Shown here: piece after piece, positions 7,579 through 15,700 of the stretch
Numbering within the stretch: position 1 is the stretch's first letter
How the letters are laid out: every line of letters begins with the position of its first letter
From: Streptomyces curacoi
GTDB lineage: Bacteria > Actinomycetota > Actinomycetes > Streptomycetales > Streptomycetaceae
Direction: 5' to 3'
Assembly (NCBI RefSeq): GCF_001513975.1
Contig: NZ_KQ947992.1
Location: forward strand, 248,001-312,000
DNA length: 64,000 bases
Notes under the pieces: model-generated
Database searches by the model: none
Seen by the model: the letters and a program-made list of their open reading frames with translations, nothing else
What the model was told of the DNA's origin: nothing
Made by a program: the position numbers and the translations under genes

Positions 7579-9186
7579 ATGCCCTTGCTCGCGAACACCC
7601 CCGTCGAGAAGATGACCAGGCCGTACTCCAGGCGCTGGTGGGCCCTGCTGGTGCTCTGCCTGAGCCTGCTGATCGTGGTCATGGCGAACACCTCGCTGAT
7701 CGTGGCCGCGCCCGACATGACCAAGGACCTGAGCCTCAGCAGCAGCGACCTGCAATGGGTCATCGACGGCTACACCGTCCCGTACGCCGCGCTGATGCTG
7801 GTGCTGGGCGCGATCGGCGACAAGTACAGCCGCCGCGGCGCGCTCGTCACCGGCCTGGTGATCTTCGCGGGCGGCTCTGTGATGGGCAGCCTGGTCGACG
7901 AGACCGCACTGGTCATAGCGGCCCGCGCGATCATGGGCGTCGGCGCCGCCGTGGTCATGCCGGCCACGCTGTCCCTGCTGGTCGCGATCTTCCCGAGGTC
8001 CGAGCGAGCCAAGGCCATCACGGCCTGGACCGCCACCTCCGGCCTCGCCATCGCCGTCGGCCCGCTGGTCGCCGGCTGGCTGCTGGAGGACCACGCCTGG
8101 GGCTCGACCTTCCTGATCAATGTCCCCATCGCCGTCGCGGCGGTGATCGGCGCGCTGGTGCTGGTGCCGCCGTCCAGGGCGCAGGGCATGGGCCGTATCG
8201 ACTACGTGGGCGGTCTGCTCTCCATCGTCTCCGTCGGCTCCCTGGTCTACGCGACCATCGAGGGCCCGCACTTCGGCTGGGGCACCGGTCCGGTCATCGC
8301 CGCCGTCGTCGCGGGAGTGGGCCTGCTGGCCTTCGTCGCCTGGGAGTTGCGCCACCCGCACCCCATGCTGGACGTACGCAAGTTCGCCCAGCGCCCGTTC
8401 AGCGGCTCCATGCTCGCGGTGCTGTTCTTCTTCTTCGGCACCTTCGGCGCGATCTACTACGCCACCCAGTACCTGCAGTTCGTCCTCGGCCACGGCGCGC
8501 TGGAGACCGGCGTACGACTGCTGCCGCTGGCCGGCGCGGTCTTCGCCGGCGCCGCGGTGACCGGGTGGCTGACGCCGAAGCTGGGCGTGAAGGCCATGGT
8601 CGTCACCGGCATGGCGATCGGCACGGCGGGCGTCTTCCTGCTCACCCGCATCCAGTCGGACTCGACGTACACCGACTTCCTGGCACCCCTGCTGATGCTG
8701 GGCTTCGCGATCGGCCTGAGCGTGTCCCCGGCCACGGACACCATCATGGGCTCCTTCCCCGAGTCCGAACTGGGCGTGGGCGGCGGCGCCAACGACACCG
8801 CCCTGGAGCTGGGCGGCGCCCTGGGCATCGCGATCCTCGGCTCACTCCTCGGCACCGCCTACCGTGACAAGCTGACGGACCTGGTGGCGGGCAACCTCCC
8901 GCCCGCCGCGCTGGAGACGGCGAAGGACTCGGTGGGCGGCGGCCTGGCGGTGGCCCAGGAGGTCGCGAAGAACCCCGCCGGCGGCGCCCAGCAGGCCCAG
9001 GGCCTGATCGACGCGGTCCACGAGTCCTTCGCCCACAGCGTCGCGCAGACCAGCCTGGTCGGCGGAATCATCATGGCCGCCGGGACGATGATCGTCCTCG
9101 CCGTACTGCCGGGCCGCGGGCGCGCCGGGAAGTCCGCTCGGCGGGAGACGCCGGAGGCGGAGAGGGAGCGCGTCAGCGCGTCCTGA
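7579..9186 (+). CDS. MFS drug exporter, 14-TM DHA2 (EmrB/QacA) subfamily
   Basis: 535 residues with about fourteen hydrophobic helices. It has 'QWVIDGYTVPYAALMLVLGA' (TM2) and the motif A equivalent 'GAIGDKYSRRGALVTGL'. 'VMPATLSLLVAIFP' and 'GLAIAVGPLVAGWLLE' are the antiporter motif C region in TM5. A basic tail follows the last helix. Family members are proton-coupled exporters of toxic or self-made compounds. It begins at ATG 7579 and sits downstream of a TetR gene. Confidence 0.93.
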   Translation: MPLLANTPVEKMTRPYSRRWWALLVLCLSLLIVVMANTSLIVAAPDMTKDLSLSSSDLQWVIDGYTVPYAALMLVLGAIGDKYSRRGALVTGLVIFAGGSVMGSLVDETALVIAARAIMGVGAAVVMPATLSLLVAIFPRSERAKAITAWTATSGLAIAVGPLVAGWLLEDHAWGSTFLINVPIAVAAVIGALVLVPPSRAQGMGRIDYVGGLLSIVSVGSLVYATIEGPHFGWGTGPVIAAVVAGVGLLAFVAWELRHPHPMLDVRKFAQRPFSGSMLAVLFFFFGTFGAIYYATQYLQFVLGHGALETGVRLLPLAGAVFAGAAVTGWLTPKLGVKAMVVTGMAIGTAGVFLLTRIQSDSTYTDFLAPLLMLGFAIGLSVSPATDTIMGSFPESELGVGGGANDTALELGGALGIAILGSLLGTAYRDKLTDLVAGNLPPAALETAKDSVGGGLAVAQEVAKNPAGGAQQAQGLIDAVHESFAHSVAQTSLVGGIIMAAGTMIVLAVLPGRGRAGKSARRETPEAERERVSAS

Positions 9187-9325
9187 GGACGATGGGGGGC
9201 GGGGAGGGGCACGATACTTTCGAACGCGACCTCCCCTTCCCGGAGTTCGGCGCTCTACGGCGAGTACGCGACGACCGAGGCCGCTGTGCCACGGTCGTCG
9301 CGCCGATCCCGGGCCGTTCGTGGAC

Positions 9326-9350
9326 GCCGTACGGCGTACGGCGTACGGCC
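9326..9350. repeat. Short palindromic tandem repeat between convergent genes
   Basis: Three consecutive copies of the 7-bp unit CGTACGG, self-complementary at its core, lie between the converging MFS and rox genes. The array can fold as a GC-rich hairpin and may act as a bidirectional terminator, although there is no T-tract. Confidence 0.45.
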
Positions 9351-9379
9351 AGCCCCGTACGCTCGATCCGGCACCAGGC

Positions 9380-10807
9380 TCAGCCGACGGCAGCGCCGAA
9401 CCACCTGGGCAGTCGGCCGAGCAGATCCCGCTGATCCTCACCCACCCACGCCACATGGCCGTCCGGCCGCAACAGAACCGCGGGCACGTCCAGTTCCTCG
9501 CTGACATCGACGACATGGTCGACCCGGTCCGCCCAACCGGCCACCGAGAGCCGGCCGGTCTGGTCGAGCAGCAGCCCCCGACCGCCGCGCATCAGCTCAT
9601 AGAGGCGCCCCCGCTTCAGTTTCACGTCCCGCATCCGCCGGCCGAGCAGTTCATGCCCCTCCCCGAAGTCGTAGCGGACTCCGATCGCGGTGATCTTCTC
9701 GATCAGGTACCGGTTCACGTCCTCGAACTCCACCAGCTCCGCCAGCAGTCGGCGTACCGCCTGGGGACCCGGCTCGGTGGACATCAGCTCCATCTGCGCG
9801 CGCGTGTTGTCCAGCACGTCGGCGGCCACCGGATGCCGCTCCGCCTGATAGCTGTCCAGCAGCCCCTCCGGCGCCCAGCCGCCCACCTCGGCGGCAAGTT
9901 TCCAGCCGAGGTTGAAAGCGTCCTGGATCCCGAGGTTGAGCCCCTGCCCACCGGTCGGCGGATGGATGTGCGCCGCGTCACCGGCCAGCAGCACCCGGCC
10001 GACCCGGTAGCGCTCGGCCTGCCGGGTGGCGTCGCCGAACCGGGACAGCCAGCGCGGTGAGTGCACGCCGAAGTCGGTACCGGCGAACGCCCGCAGCTGC
10101 CGCTTGAACTCCTCGAAAGCCGGCGGAACCGTACGGTCCTCGGACACCCCCTCGGCGGGTACCACAACGCGATACGCCCCGTCCCCCAGAGCCCCGAGGC
10201 CGAACCGCTTCTGGGTCTTGCGGACTTCGGCCACCACGGCGGCCACTGTCTCCGGCTCGACGCCCACCTCCATCTCGCCCAGCAGCGTCTCGACCCTGGC
10301 GGGCTCGCCGGGAAAGCCGACGCCCACCAGCTTGCGCACCGTGCTGCGCCCGCCGTCGCAGCCGACGAGGTAGCGCGAGCGCAGCCGCGTGCCATCGGCC
10401 AGCTCGGCGGTCACCCCGTCCTCGTCCTGGCTCAGCCCGACCAGCTCGCAGCCACGCCGGATCTCGGCGCCCAGCTCGACGGCATGCTCGGCCAGCAGGC
10501 GATCCGTAATGGTCTGCGGGATTCCAAGGACGTACGAATGCGCGGTGTCCAGCCGCTCGGGCCAGGTGGCGGCGAGACCGGCGAAGAAACCACCGACCCG
10601 ATACTGCCGCCCATGCTCAAGGAACCGCTCCAGCAGCCCGCGCTGGTCCATCACCTCGATACTGCGCACATGCAGACCGAGCGCGCGGACAACCGGAGTC
10701 GGCGCCGGTTCCCTGTCCACCACGACCACATGCACACCGTGCAGCCGCAACTCAGCGGCCAGCATCAATCCGGTCGGCCCACCGCCGACAACGATCACGT
10801 CAGTCAT
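9380..10807 (-). CDS. rox: Rifampicin monooxygenase (FAD-dependent, Rox type)
   Basis: 475 residues. The N-terminal FAD Rossmann motif is 'VIVVGGGPTGLMLAAELRLHG', the NAD(P)H-linked DG motif is 'YLVGCDGGRSTVRKLVG', and the second FAD motif is 'RVLLAGDAAHIHPPTGGQGL'. Class A flavoprotein hydroxylases of this length include Rox of S. venezuelae. I recognise near-identical segments from memory ('DTAHSYVLGIPQ', 'HSPRWLSRFGDATRQAERYR', 'MSTEPGPQAVRRL'). Rox opens the ansa bridge of rifamycins. The ATG at 10807 is preferred over upstream in-frame starts. An RAE motif lies 146 bp upstream, as expected for a rifamycin-inducible gene. Confidence 0.88.
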   Translation of the reverse strand: MTDVIVVGGGPTGLMLAAELRLHGVHVVVVDREPAPTPVVRALGLHVRSIEVMDQRGLLERFLEHGRQYRVGGFFAGLAATWPERLDTAHSYVLGIPQTITDRLLAEHAVELGAEIRRGCELVGLSQDEDGVTAELADGTRLRSRYLVGCDGGRSTVRKLVGVGFPGEPARVETLLGEMEVGVEPETVAAVVAEVRKTQKRFGLGALGDGAYRVVVPAEGVSEDRTVPPAFEEFKRQLRAFAGTDFGVHSPRWLSRFGDATRQAERYRVGRVLLAGDAAHIHPPTGGQGLNLGIQDAFNLGWKLAAEVGGWAPEGLLDSYQAERHPVAADVLDNTRAQMELMSTEPGPQAVRRLLAELVEFEDVNRYLIEKITAIGVRYDFGEGHELLGRRMRDVKLKRGRLYELMRGGRGLLLDQTGRLSVAGWADRVDHVVDVSEELDVPAVLLRPDGHVAWVGEDQRDLLGRLPRWFGAAVG

Positions 10808-10953
10808 CCAATCCCCCTCATTCCCCAAGACCCCACCCCGACGCCCGGCACTGGCGTCCCCACGAGCCCCCTGCACCAGCCAAGCCCACGCACTTCACCA
10901 ACCCCCGATGTCCACCGCTCCCGCCCAAGGCCGACGATTCTGCGCCACCCCCC

Positions 10954-10972
10954 GGGCCTTGCCGCAAGCCCC
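10954..10972 (-). promoter_or_regulatory. Rifamycin-associated element (RAE) upstream of rox
   Basis: On the rox strand this 19-bp sequence reads GGGGCTTGCGGCAAGGCCC, an inverted repeat with one mismatch. It matches, as I recall it, the published RAE found upstream of rifamycin-inactivating genes in actinomycetes. A -10-like TATAGC lies 7 bp upstream (10985-10980). A leader of about 146 nt separates the element from the start codon. Confidence 0.82.
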
Positions 10973-11368
10973 CCGGTGCGCTATAGGTTGAGAGTGGCAG
11001 GGAGTAGGTGACCTCCTTGCCTTTCCCTTTTAGGGCCCTCTTCCGCCGCCGCCTCCTTCCGCCGTCTCCCGGAGGCAGCTCCTCGGCAGCACACTGGCAG
11101 CGTTCTTTGACTTCGACGGCCCCGTCACGGATCACCTATCGCGGACGAGATCAAGGACGTAGTGCCTGGCTGCGGGGATGCTCGTGACACTTAGAGTTCG
11201 AGGCCGTGACGGGGCACGCACAGGAGATGCGACGTCGCGACGCGGACTGGGCCGTGTCGTCGCACAACTCGGCGCCGCTGAATAGCAGCGGCACATGGCT
11301 GCACATACACGAAGACCCCGCACTCAGCGTTTCCACTGATCACGGGGTCTTTAGGCACCTCAGAAGGG
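10973..11368. other. Non-coding region between RAE and att site
   Basis: No supportable gene was seen. The rox promoter region lies at 10,980-11,010 and a GGGCCC palindrome near 11,032. An intrinsic hairpin sits at 11,312-11,351 (listed separately). Confidence 0.4.
11312..11351. terminator. Hairpin left of the att site (probable original tRNA-Arg terminator)
   Basis: AAGACCCCG pairs with CGGGGTCTT across a 22-nt loop that itself holds TCAG/CTGA. It lies just beyond the displaced 3' part of tRNA-Arg. It is therefore probably the chromosomal terminator of that tRNA before the island inserted. Confidence 0.6.
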
Positions 11369-11413
11369 GTGCCCCCGGCAGGATTCGAACCTGCGCACAC
11401 GGCTCCGGAGGCC
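11369..11413. repeat. attL: 45-bp tRNA-Arg 3' fragment
   Basis: Identical to 19365-19409. It contains the T-arm and acceptor 3' strand but no 5' half, so it is a displaced tRNA fragment and not a second tRNA gene. It marks the left junction. Confidence 0.92.
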
Positions 11414-11450
11414 ATCGGCTTCCCGTGCGTTTTCCCAGGTCAGGGGCATT

Positions 11451-11467
11451 CCTGACGTCTCGTCAGG
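11451..11467. repeat. Perfect 7-3-7 inverted repeat near attL
   Basis: CCTGACG-TCT-CGTCAGG, 38 bp inside the left junction. It could be an excisionase or regulator binding site, or a short terminator. No T-tract follows. Confidence 0.55.
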
Positions 11468-11473
11468 CCCGTC

Positions 11474-11492
11474 GTCCCACAAATAGCCCACA
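11474..11492. promoter_or_regulatory. Candidate integrase arm-type site, left
   Basis: GTCCCAC, 5 bp, then GCCCACA. The same GTCCCAC-N5-KCCCACA arrangement occurs at the other end of the island (19173-19191). Paired short repeats on both sides of the att core are expected for arm-type sites of tyrosine integrases. Confidence 0.45.
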
Positions 11493-11840
11493 AAGAAGAA
11501 ATGTCTTATTCGTCATCCTTGTTCGCGGGTGGCGTCAGGGTCAGAGTGGTCCCGGCCGCCTCCTGATTGGGCGCCGTTATGGAGTCGGGCGGTGGGGGTG
11601 CGGAAGGTGACTGGCGGCTGGACGGGCGTTCCACTTGGTCTACACCGTCCCAGGTGTCTTTCCCGACCCACTCGGCGATAGCCGTGGCAGTTCATGCGCG
11701 GCGGGTCCGACACGAGCCCGAGCACCAACTGCCGGAGCTGACGCCGAGTTAGCCCTGCGTGAACCAAATCGCGGACTGTGTCAGGTGAAGATCGCCGCGC
11801 GGCCCCGCTCGGCTCCCATGAGAGTGACTGCTTCCCCGGA

Positions 11841-14681
11841 TCAGCCCCGAAGTGCAGCACGATAGGTATTCAGTTCATTGTTGTAGCGCCGTTCTCGGGA
11901 CATGAACGCCTCCGTTCCACCTTCGAGGATATCTTGTATGTCTCGTCGCACCCGGGTTACTTCGATGGGGCCCGAATGCTCGACCTCTTGCAGAGAGCCT
12001 GTGGGGTCTGGCTCCATACTCGTCTTTACTCGGATGGAGGTGCCATTGTTCTCAAGGACGATGACGCGTTCGGCGTCAGCGTTGACGGGGATATTGGCGT
12101 TGTGGGTGATGACGATGACCTGACGCCTCCAGCGACTCTTGCGGATCTCTGGAACGATGAGCTGCGAGATCCATGCCGTGTCGAGGTCGTCCTCGGGTTG
12201 ATCGAGTACGAGAGGTTCGGTGCCGTGATGGAGGACGAAGCTCAACATCGCGGCACTTCGCTGGCCGGGAGAACCGGTGGTGACGGGCTGCCAGTCGTGT
12301 GAGTTCTCTCGCTTCCCGCCGTCGCGCAAGAAGTACATGATCACCACGTCGTCCGGGCAGACCATGGAGAGGCGGATACGTTGCGTCGGCTCGAGATTTG
12401 CGAGCTTGTTCCACCAGGCTGACTTACAGTTGACCAGATGTTTCATGTCCCCGAACGTCCCGCTGAGGACGCTGCGTCGCCAGAGGTCCAGGCGATCTGA
12501 TTGGGACTCTGGTGGACCTTCCCAAAGCCATGTCGCCAGCGCGGGAACATCCTCTACGTAGCCGTCGGCACGAATACTAAGGAGCTCGCGAACCTCTCTG
12601 CACCAGCCGCTGGAATTCCCGTATGGGGTTATCGTGAACCGCAGGGACCCGCTGCGCTGTTCTACTTCGAGCAAGAGCTTTTCCCGGCGGCGACGACGGC
12701 GCTCATGAACGTGTTGCAATTCGGCCCAAGCTGATTCTTCAGCGTCTAGGAGTCCGTTAAGTGCGCGGGCGGTTTCTTCGAGAGCGTGCAGGTTCTCAGA
12801 GACACCATTCAAAGCCTCAGTGAGTGTGAGATACGCCGTCGGATCGATCCCCAGGCGGTTCATGTGCTCCTGGAAGGCGAGGATCTCCTGCTCTGCTTCG
12901 GCTACCGCTGTCGCCCACTCACCTCCTTGCTGATTCGCACGGGTGTCTTCGAGAACGTGAATCGCCTCGGCGACGGTTGCCCGGAGGCTGTGATCCAACT
13001 GGGCACGGATCTGTTCAAGTTCGGCGTAGAAGGGAGTGACGGCTTCGGATGGCGGTGACGAGGGCGTTGGGAGTGCAGATCCCAAACGCTTCAACGCACT
13101 GGCCAACAGCTCGTCGAGAGCCTGGTTGAACCGTGACGTTGTCGCCGCGAGCTGTGCGTGCTCCCGTACGATTGACTCACTCGCGTGACGCTTACCTTGG
13201 CTTTCAGTGTCGCCGAAGGCGGCAACCTGCTTCGAAAGCTCTGTGTGCCGTGCTTCGAGAGTGGGGCGCTGAGCCAGGCGGGATTCGGCATTGAGCCGCT
13301 CAGCCACGCTGGTCAGACAGTTGGTCAGCGCCGACTGCAACTCTGTCTCGTATGCGTCGGGAGAATCAGAGTTTGCTTTCAAGGCATCATCGACCAGGCT
13401 GAACAGATGCCGAGAAGCGGCGAATCGATCATGACGGTCGTGCGCCGTCCGCTCAAAGAGCTCCTTCTGGCTGAAGATACGCATGGGAAAACGCGTGGGA
13501 AGCGGCCGGCCGGCTAGCGGTGTCTGTGAATGGCTGGCAGATGTCCAGCTTGCCGTGTACTGCTCTCGAGAGATCGCGATGCGATGGTCGGCCGACAACT
13601 CTGCTGCGCTGAAGACGCCCTCGACGAAGGCGCGTGCCTCCTGTTCGATACCGGAAGGCAGCCCGTCCAGACGCCCGTACAGCTGACGTAGTGCTGCCAC
13701 GAGTGTCGACTTGCCCGACCCCCGTCCTCCGATCACGACATTCAGCCGAGGATCGAATGACACAGCAAGGGGGGGCGCCGAGTTGCCGAGAATGCCGCCC
13801 AGGTTGACTCGTTCGACCCAAGCGTGGTTGACGACATTGGGGTCTGGATTTGCCGTAAGACGCGCGTCCCAGCTGGGGATGATGCGTGCCTCGTGGTCGA
13901 GGAAAGCTTGCCGCAGGGCCTCTTTCGAGGGTTGGTCCATCCTGATCCAGGTGAACCTACGTCCCAAATCCTCGAGACAGTAAGCGTCGGATGTGGCAAC
14001 GAAGGGCAGGCGACTGAGGCACGGTAGGTGGTCGAGAGTGCGGCTGAGGAACCGTGCATTCCAAGATCCAGACCGCAAGCGTTCGGGCTGGACGTTGCCG
14101 GGGTCAATTGCGCCGAGCCTGTCGTGATGCAGAGCTTTCCAGCGGAGGTCGCCTTTGAGTGTCTTTTCAGACGCGATGCCGTTGTCCGTAAGAGCATGGG
14201 GAGCGATCGCAAGCCACTGATCCGGTAGATCATCAAGGATCTGGCAGAGGGTGTGCCCTGCTGATGCGGGCTGATTGGTTGCAGGGTTGAAGCGGGGGTG
14301 GTCGTCATTGAACCCGCACGTTTGGGCGAGCAGCGTGTCGATGTCCCGCGCCGTTCGATCGAGATCGCCGATGAGGATGACGTGTGCTCCATCGGCGCCA
14401 GAAGCGGTCGTAACTTCGACACCGGGGAAGACCACGACACCGTGGCGGTCTCCTGCGGCCTGCATGTCCGGTAGCCAGTCGCCGGTGTTGTGGTCGGCGA
14501 GGGCGATCACTTCGATGCCTTGTTCACGCAGGCGGGTCATGTAAAGATCCGCGAAGTCGGCACGATCTTCCGGCGAGGAGAAGTCAAAGCTGCTTCCAGC
14601 CGGCAACCGAAACTCGTGTGCGGGCGTCGCGACCTGAAGGTCGCACTTGTACCAACGAGACGCCGTAATCACCACTCTCAA
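11841..14681 (-). CDS. PHP-domain / SMC-like AAA ATPase (TrlF-like), putative defence protein
   Basis: About 946 residues. Residues ~10-270 resemble a PHP phosphoesterase: 'WYKCDLQVATP', 'ADHN' (63-65), 'PGVEV' (Glu89), 'IAPHAL' (His162), 'ATSDAYCLEDLG'. The first HxH is absent and the last motif has Tyr for His, so the metal site looks incomplete. Walker A 'GGRGSGKST' is at ~318-326, and a long coiled coil spans roughly 420-700. The signature is 'GSPGQRSAAM', Walker B 'PLVLDQPEDDLD', and the H-loop 'VIVITHNAN'. This is the layout of RloC/SMC-type ATPases seen in anti-phage systems. The start is uncertain: TTG 14681, GTG 14675 or GTG 14672. Confidence 0.82.
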   Translation of the reverse strand: MRVVITASRWYKCDLQVATPAHEFRLPAGSSFDFSSPEDRADFADLYMTRLREQGIEVIALADHNTGDWLPDMQAAGDRHGVVVFPGVEVTTASGADGAHVILIGDLDRTARDIDTLLAQTCGFNDDHPRFNPATNQPASAGHTLCQILDDLPDQWLAIAPHALTDNGIASEKTLKGDLRWKALHHDRLGAIDPGNVQPERLRSGSWNARFLSRTLDHLPCLSRLPFVATSDAYCLEDLGRRFTWIRMDQPSKEALRQAFLDHEARIIPSWDARLTANPDPNVVNHAWVERVNLGGILGNSAPPLAVSFDPRLNVVIGGRGSGKSTLVAALRQLYGRLDGLPSGIEQEARAFVEGVFSAAELSADHRIAISREQYTASWTSASHSQTPLAGRPLPTRFPMRIFSQKELFERTAHDRHDRFAASRHLFSLVDDALKANSDSPDAYETELQSALTNCLTSVAERLNAESRLAQRPTLEARHTELSKQVAAFGDTESQGKRHASESIVREHAQLAATTSRFNQALDELLASALKRLGSALPTPSSPPSEAVTPFYAELEQIRAQLDHSLRATVAEAIHVLEDTRANQQGGEWATAVAEAEQEILAFQEHMNRLGIDPTAYLTLTEALNGVSENLHALEETARALNGLLDAEESAWAELQHVHERRRRRREKLLLEVEQRSGSLRFTITPYGNSSGWCREVRELLSIRADGYVEDVPALATWLWEGPPESQSDRLDLWRRSVLSGTFGDMKHLVNCKSAWWNKLANLEPTQRIRLSMVCPDDVVIMYFLRDGGKRENSHDWQPVTTGSPGQRSAAMLSFVLHHGTEPLVLDQPEDDLDTAWISQLIVPEIRKSRWRRQVIVITHNANIPVNADAERVIVLENNGTSIRVKTSMEPDPTGSLQEVEHSGPIEVTRVRRDIQDILEGGTEAFMSRERRYNNELNTYRAALRG

Positions 14682-14859
14682 CCGGGTGCCGCGAACTCTT
14701 CAGCACGCGGGCGTAGTTGAGAAGGATTCTGGTACATGCGAGACGGAGGAGTCATCTGTTTTGTGGATTGGCACCCGTTTCTTGCTGCGGTCTGAGTGGC
14801 CGTTCAACGAGCGTCGCTACGTTGTCGAATAGTTGTTCGTAACCCACTGGGTGCTGGAG

Positions 14860-15273
14860 TCAAATCTTGATGACGGTGGTGCGTCCACCGCAGAGGGCGG
14901 TGAGGTCCTCCGGGTCGGAGGTCAGGATCGTGACTGGGCCGGGGGCAGCGAGTGCGGTGGCGCTGAGCATGGCGTCGATGGCGTATTTGTGGCCGTGCAG
15001 GCCAGCGTCGGCGAGGAGGGCAGCGGCGTGGCGGGCGATGGGTTCGGTGACCGGTTCGACGACAAGGCGGGACAGTGTCCACTCCAGGGCCGGCCTGTTG
15101 ATCCGGGGGTGGACCACCTCGACGAGGGTTGCCGCAGAGGTGATCACTCGCAGGTCGTCGGCGCGTGCGAGGGCGAGCCAGCCGGTGACTGTGCGATCGC
15201 GCAGCACTGCCTTGGCCAGCCCTTCGCTATCCAGGACGAGGGTGCCGCCGGGGACGGCGGGAGAGCGGGTCAC
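14860..15273 (-). CDS. PIN-domain toxin (VapC-like)
   Basis: 137 residues. 'LVLDSEGLAKAVL' near the N-terminus carries the first PIN acidic residue. 'VITSAATLVEVVHPR' carries the conserved Glu, and 'HKYAIDAMLSATALA' with 'ILTSDPEDLTAL' the last acidic residues. This fits a VapC-type ribonuclease. The GTG start overlaps the stop of the upstream small gene by 4 bp (GTGA), the usual coupling of antitoxin and toxin. Confidence 0.85.
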   Translation of the reverse strand: MTRSPAVPGGTLVLDSEGLAKAVLRDRTVTGWLALARADDLRVITSAATLVEVVHPRINRPALEWTLSRLVVEPVTEPIARHAAALLADAGLHGHKYAIDAMLSATALAAPGPVTILTSDPEDLTALCGGRTTVIKI

Positions 15274-15533
15274 GCGGCGTTCGCCCCGTCCTGTGTCTGC
15301 TCCAACCGGGCCTGGTGGAGCTGGTCGCGGAGAGTCTGGATCTCCTCGTCCGTGACGGGCCCGTGCTCGGCCTCGGCGACCTGGATGAGCTCGTTCAGAT
15401 TGTCGCGTTCGATCTGACGGGCCACGGCGGCGGCCACGTAGGCGGACAGTCCGGAGGGGCCGCTGCGGGCCTTGGCGGCTTCGGCGATGTCGCGCGGCAT
15501 AGTGATCGAATACTTGCCGGTAGGCTCACTCAT
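15270..15533 (-). CDS. Antitoxin of the VapBC-like pair
   Basis: 87 residues from ATG 15533, with another in-frame ATG at 15542. 'KYSITMPRDIAEAAKARSGP' followed by 'LSAYVAAAVARQIERDN' looks like a ribbon-helix-helix DNA-binding N-terminus. The acidic, Gln-rich C-terminal half ('EAEHGPVTDEEIQTLRDQLH') would cover the toxin. The gene precedes and overlaps the PIN toxin gene. It probably represses its own promoter, which lies in the ~170 bp shared with the divergent integrase gene. Confidence 0.82.
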   Translation of the reverse strand: MSEPTGKYSITMPRDIAEAAKARSGPSGLSAYVAAAVARQIERDNLNELIQVAEAEHGPVTDEEIQTLRDQLHQARLEQTQDGANAA

Positions 15534-15700
15534 GCTACTCATCCTACCCCTCATCCCCTCAGTGAGCGTCGGAACCCATCTGGCAGAGAGATCCCCTATG
15601 GCTCGCTTTGTTGGCTTGTGCGTTACCTGGCGAGGACGCTGAGGGCGCCACTGCAACCTGGGCCCGAAGCGTTCATCTGGTCAGAGAGGTGGTGGACGTC

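Larger units (their letters stand above)
11414..11840. other. Non-coding left arm of the island
   Basis: Holds a perfect inverted repeat (11451-11467) and a candidate integrase arm site (11474-11492), both listed separately. No believable gene such as an excisionase was seen. Confidence 0.5.

Noticed and set aside
9187..9379. A small gene between the MFS pump and rox
   Set aside because: The open frames here extend into antisense rox and only reflect the CGTACGG repeat and GC bias.
11369..11413. A second tRNA-Arg gene at the left island end
   Set aside because: Only the 3' portion is present; the following bases cannot form the D-arm or acceptor 5' strand.
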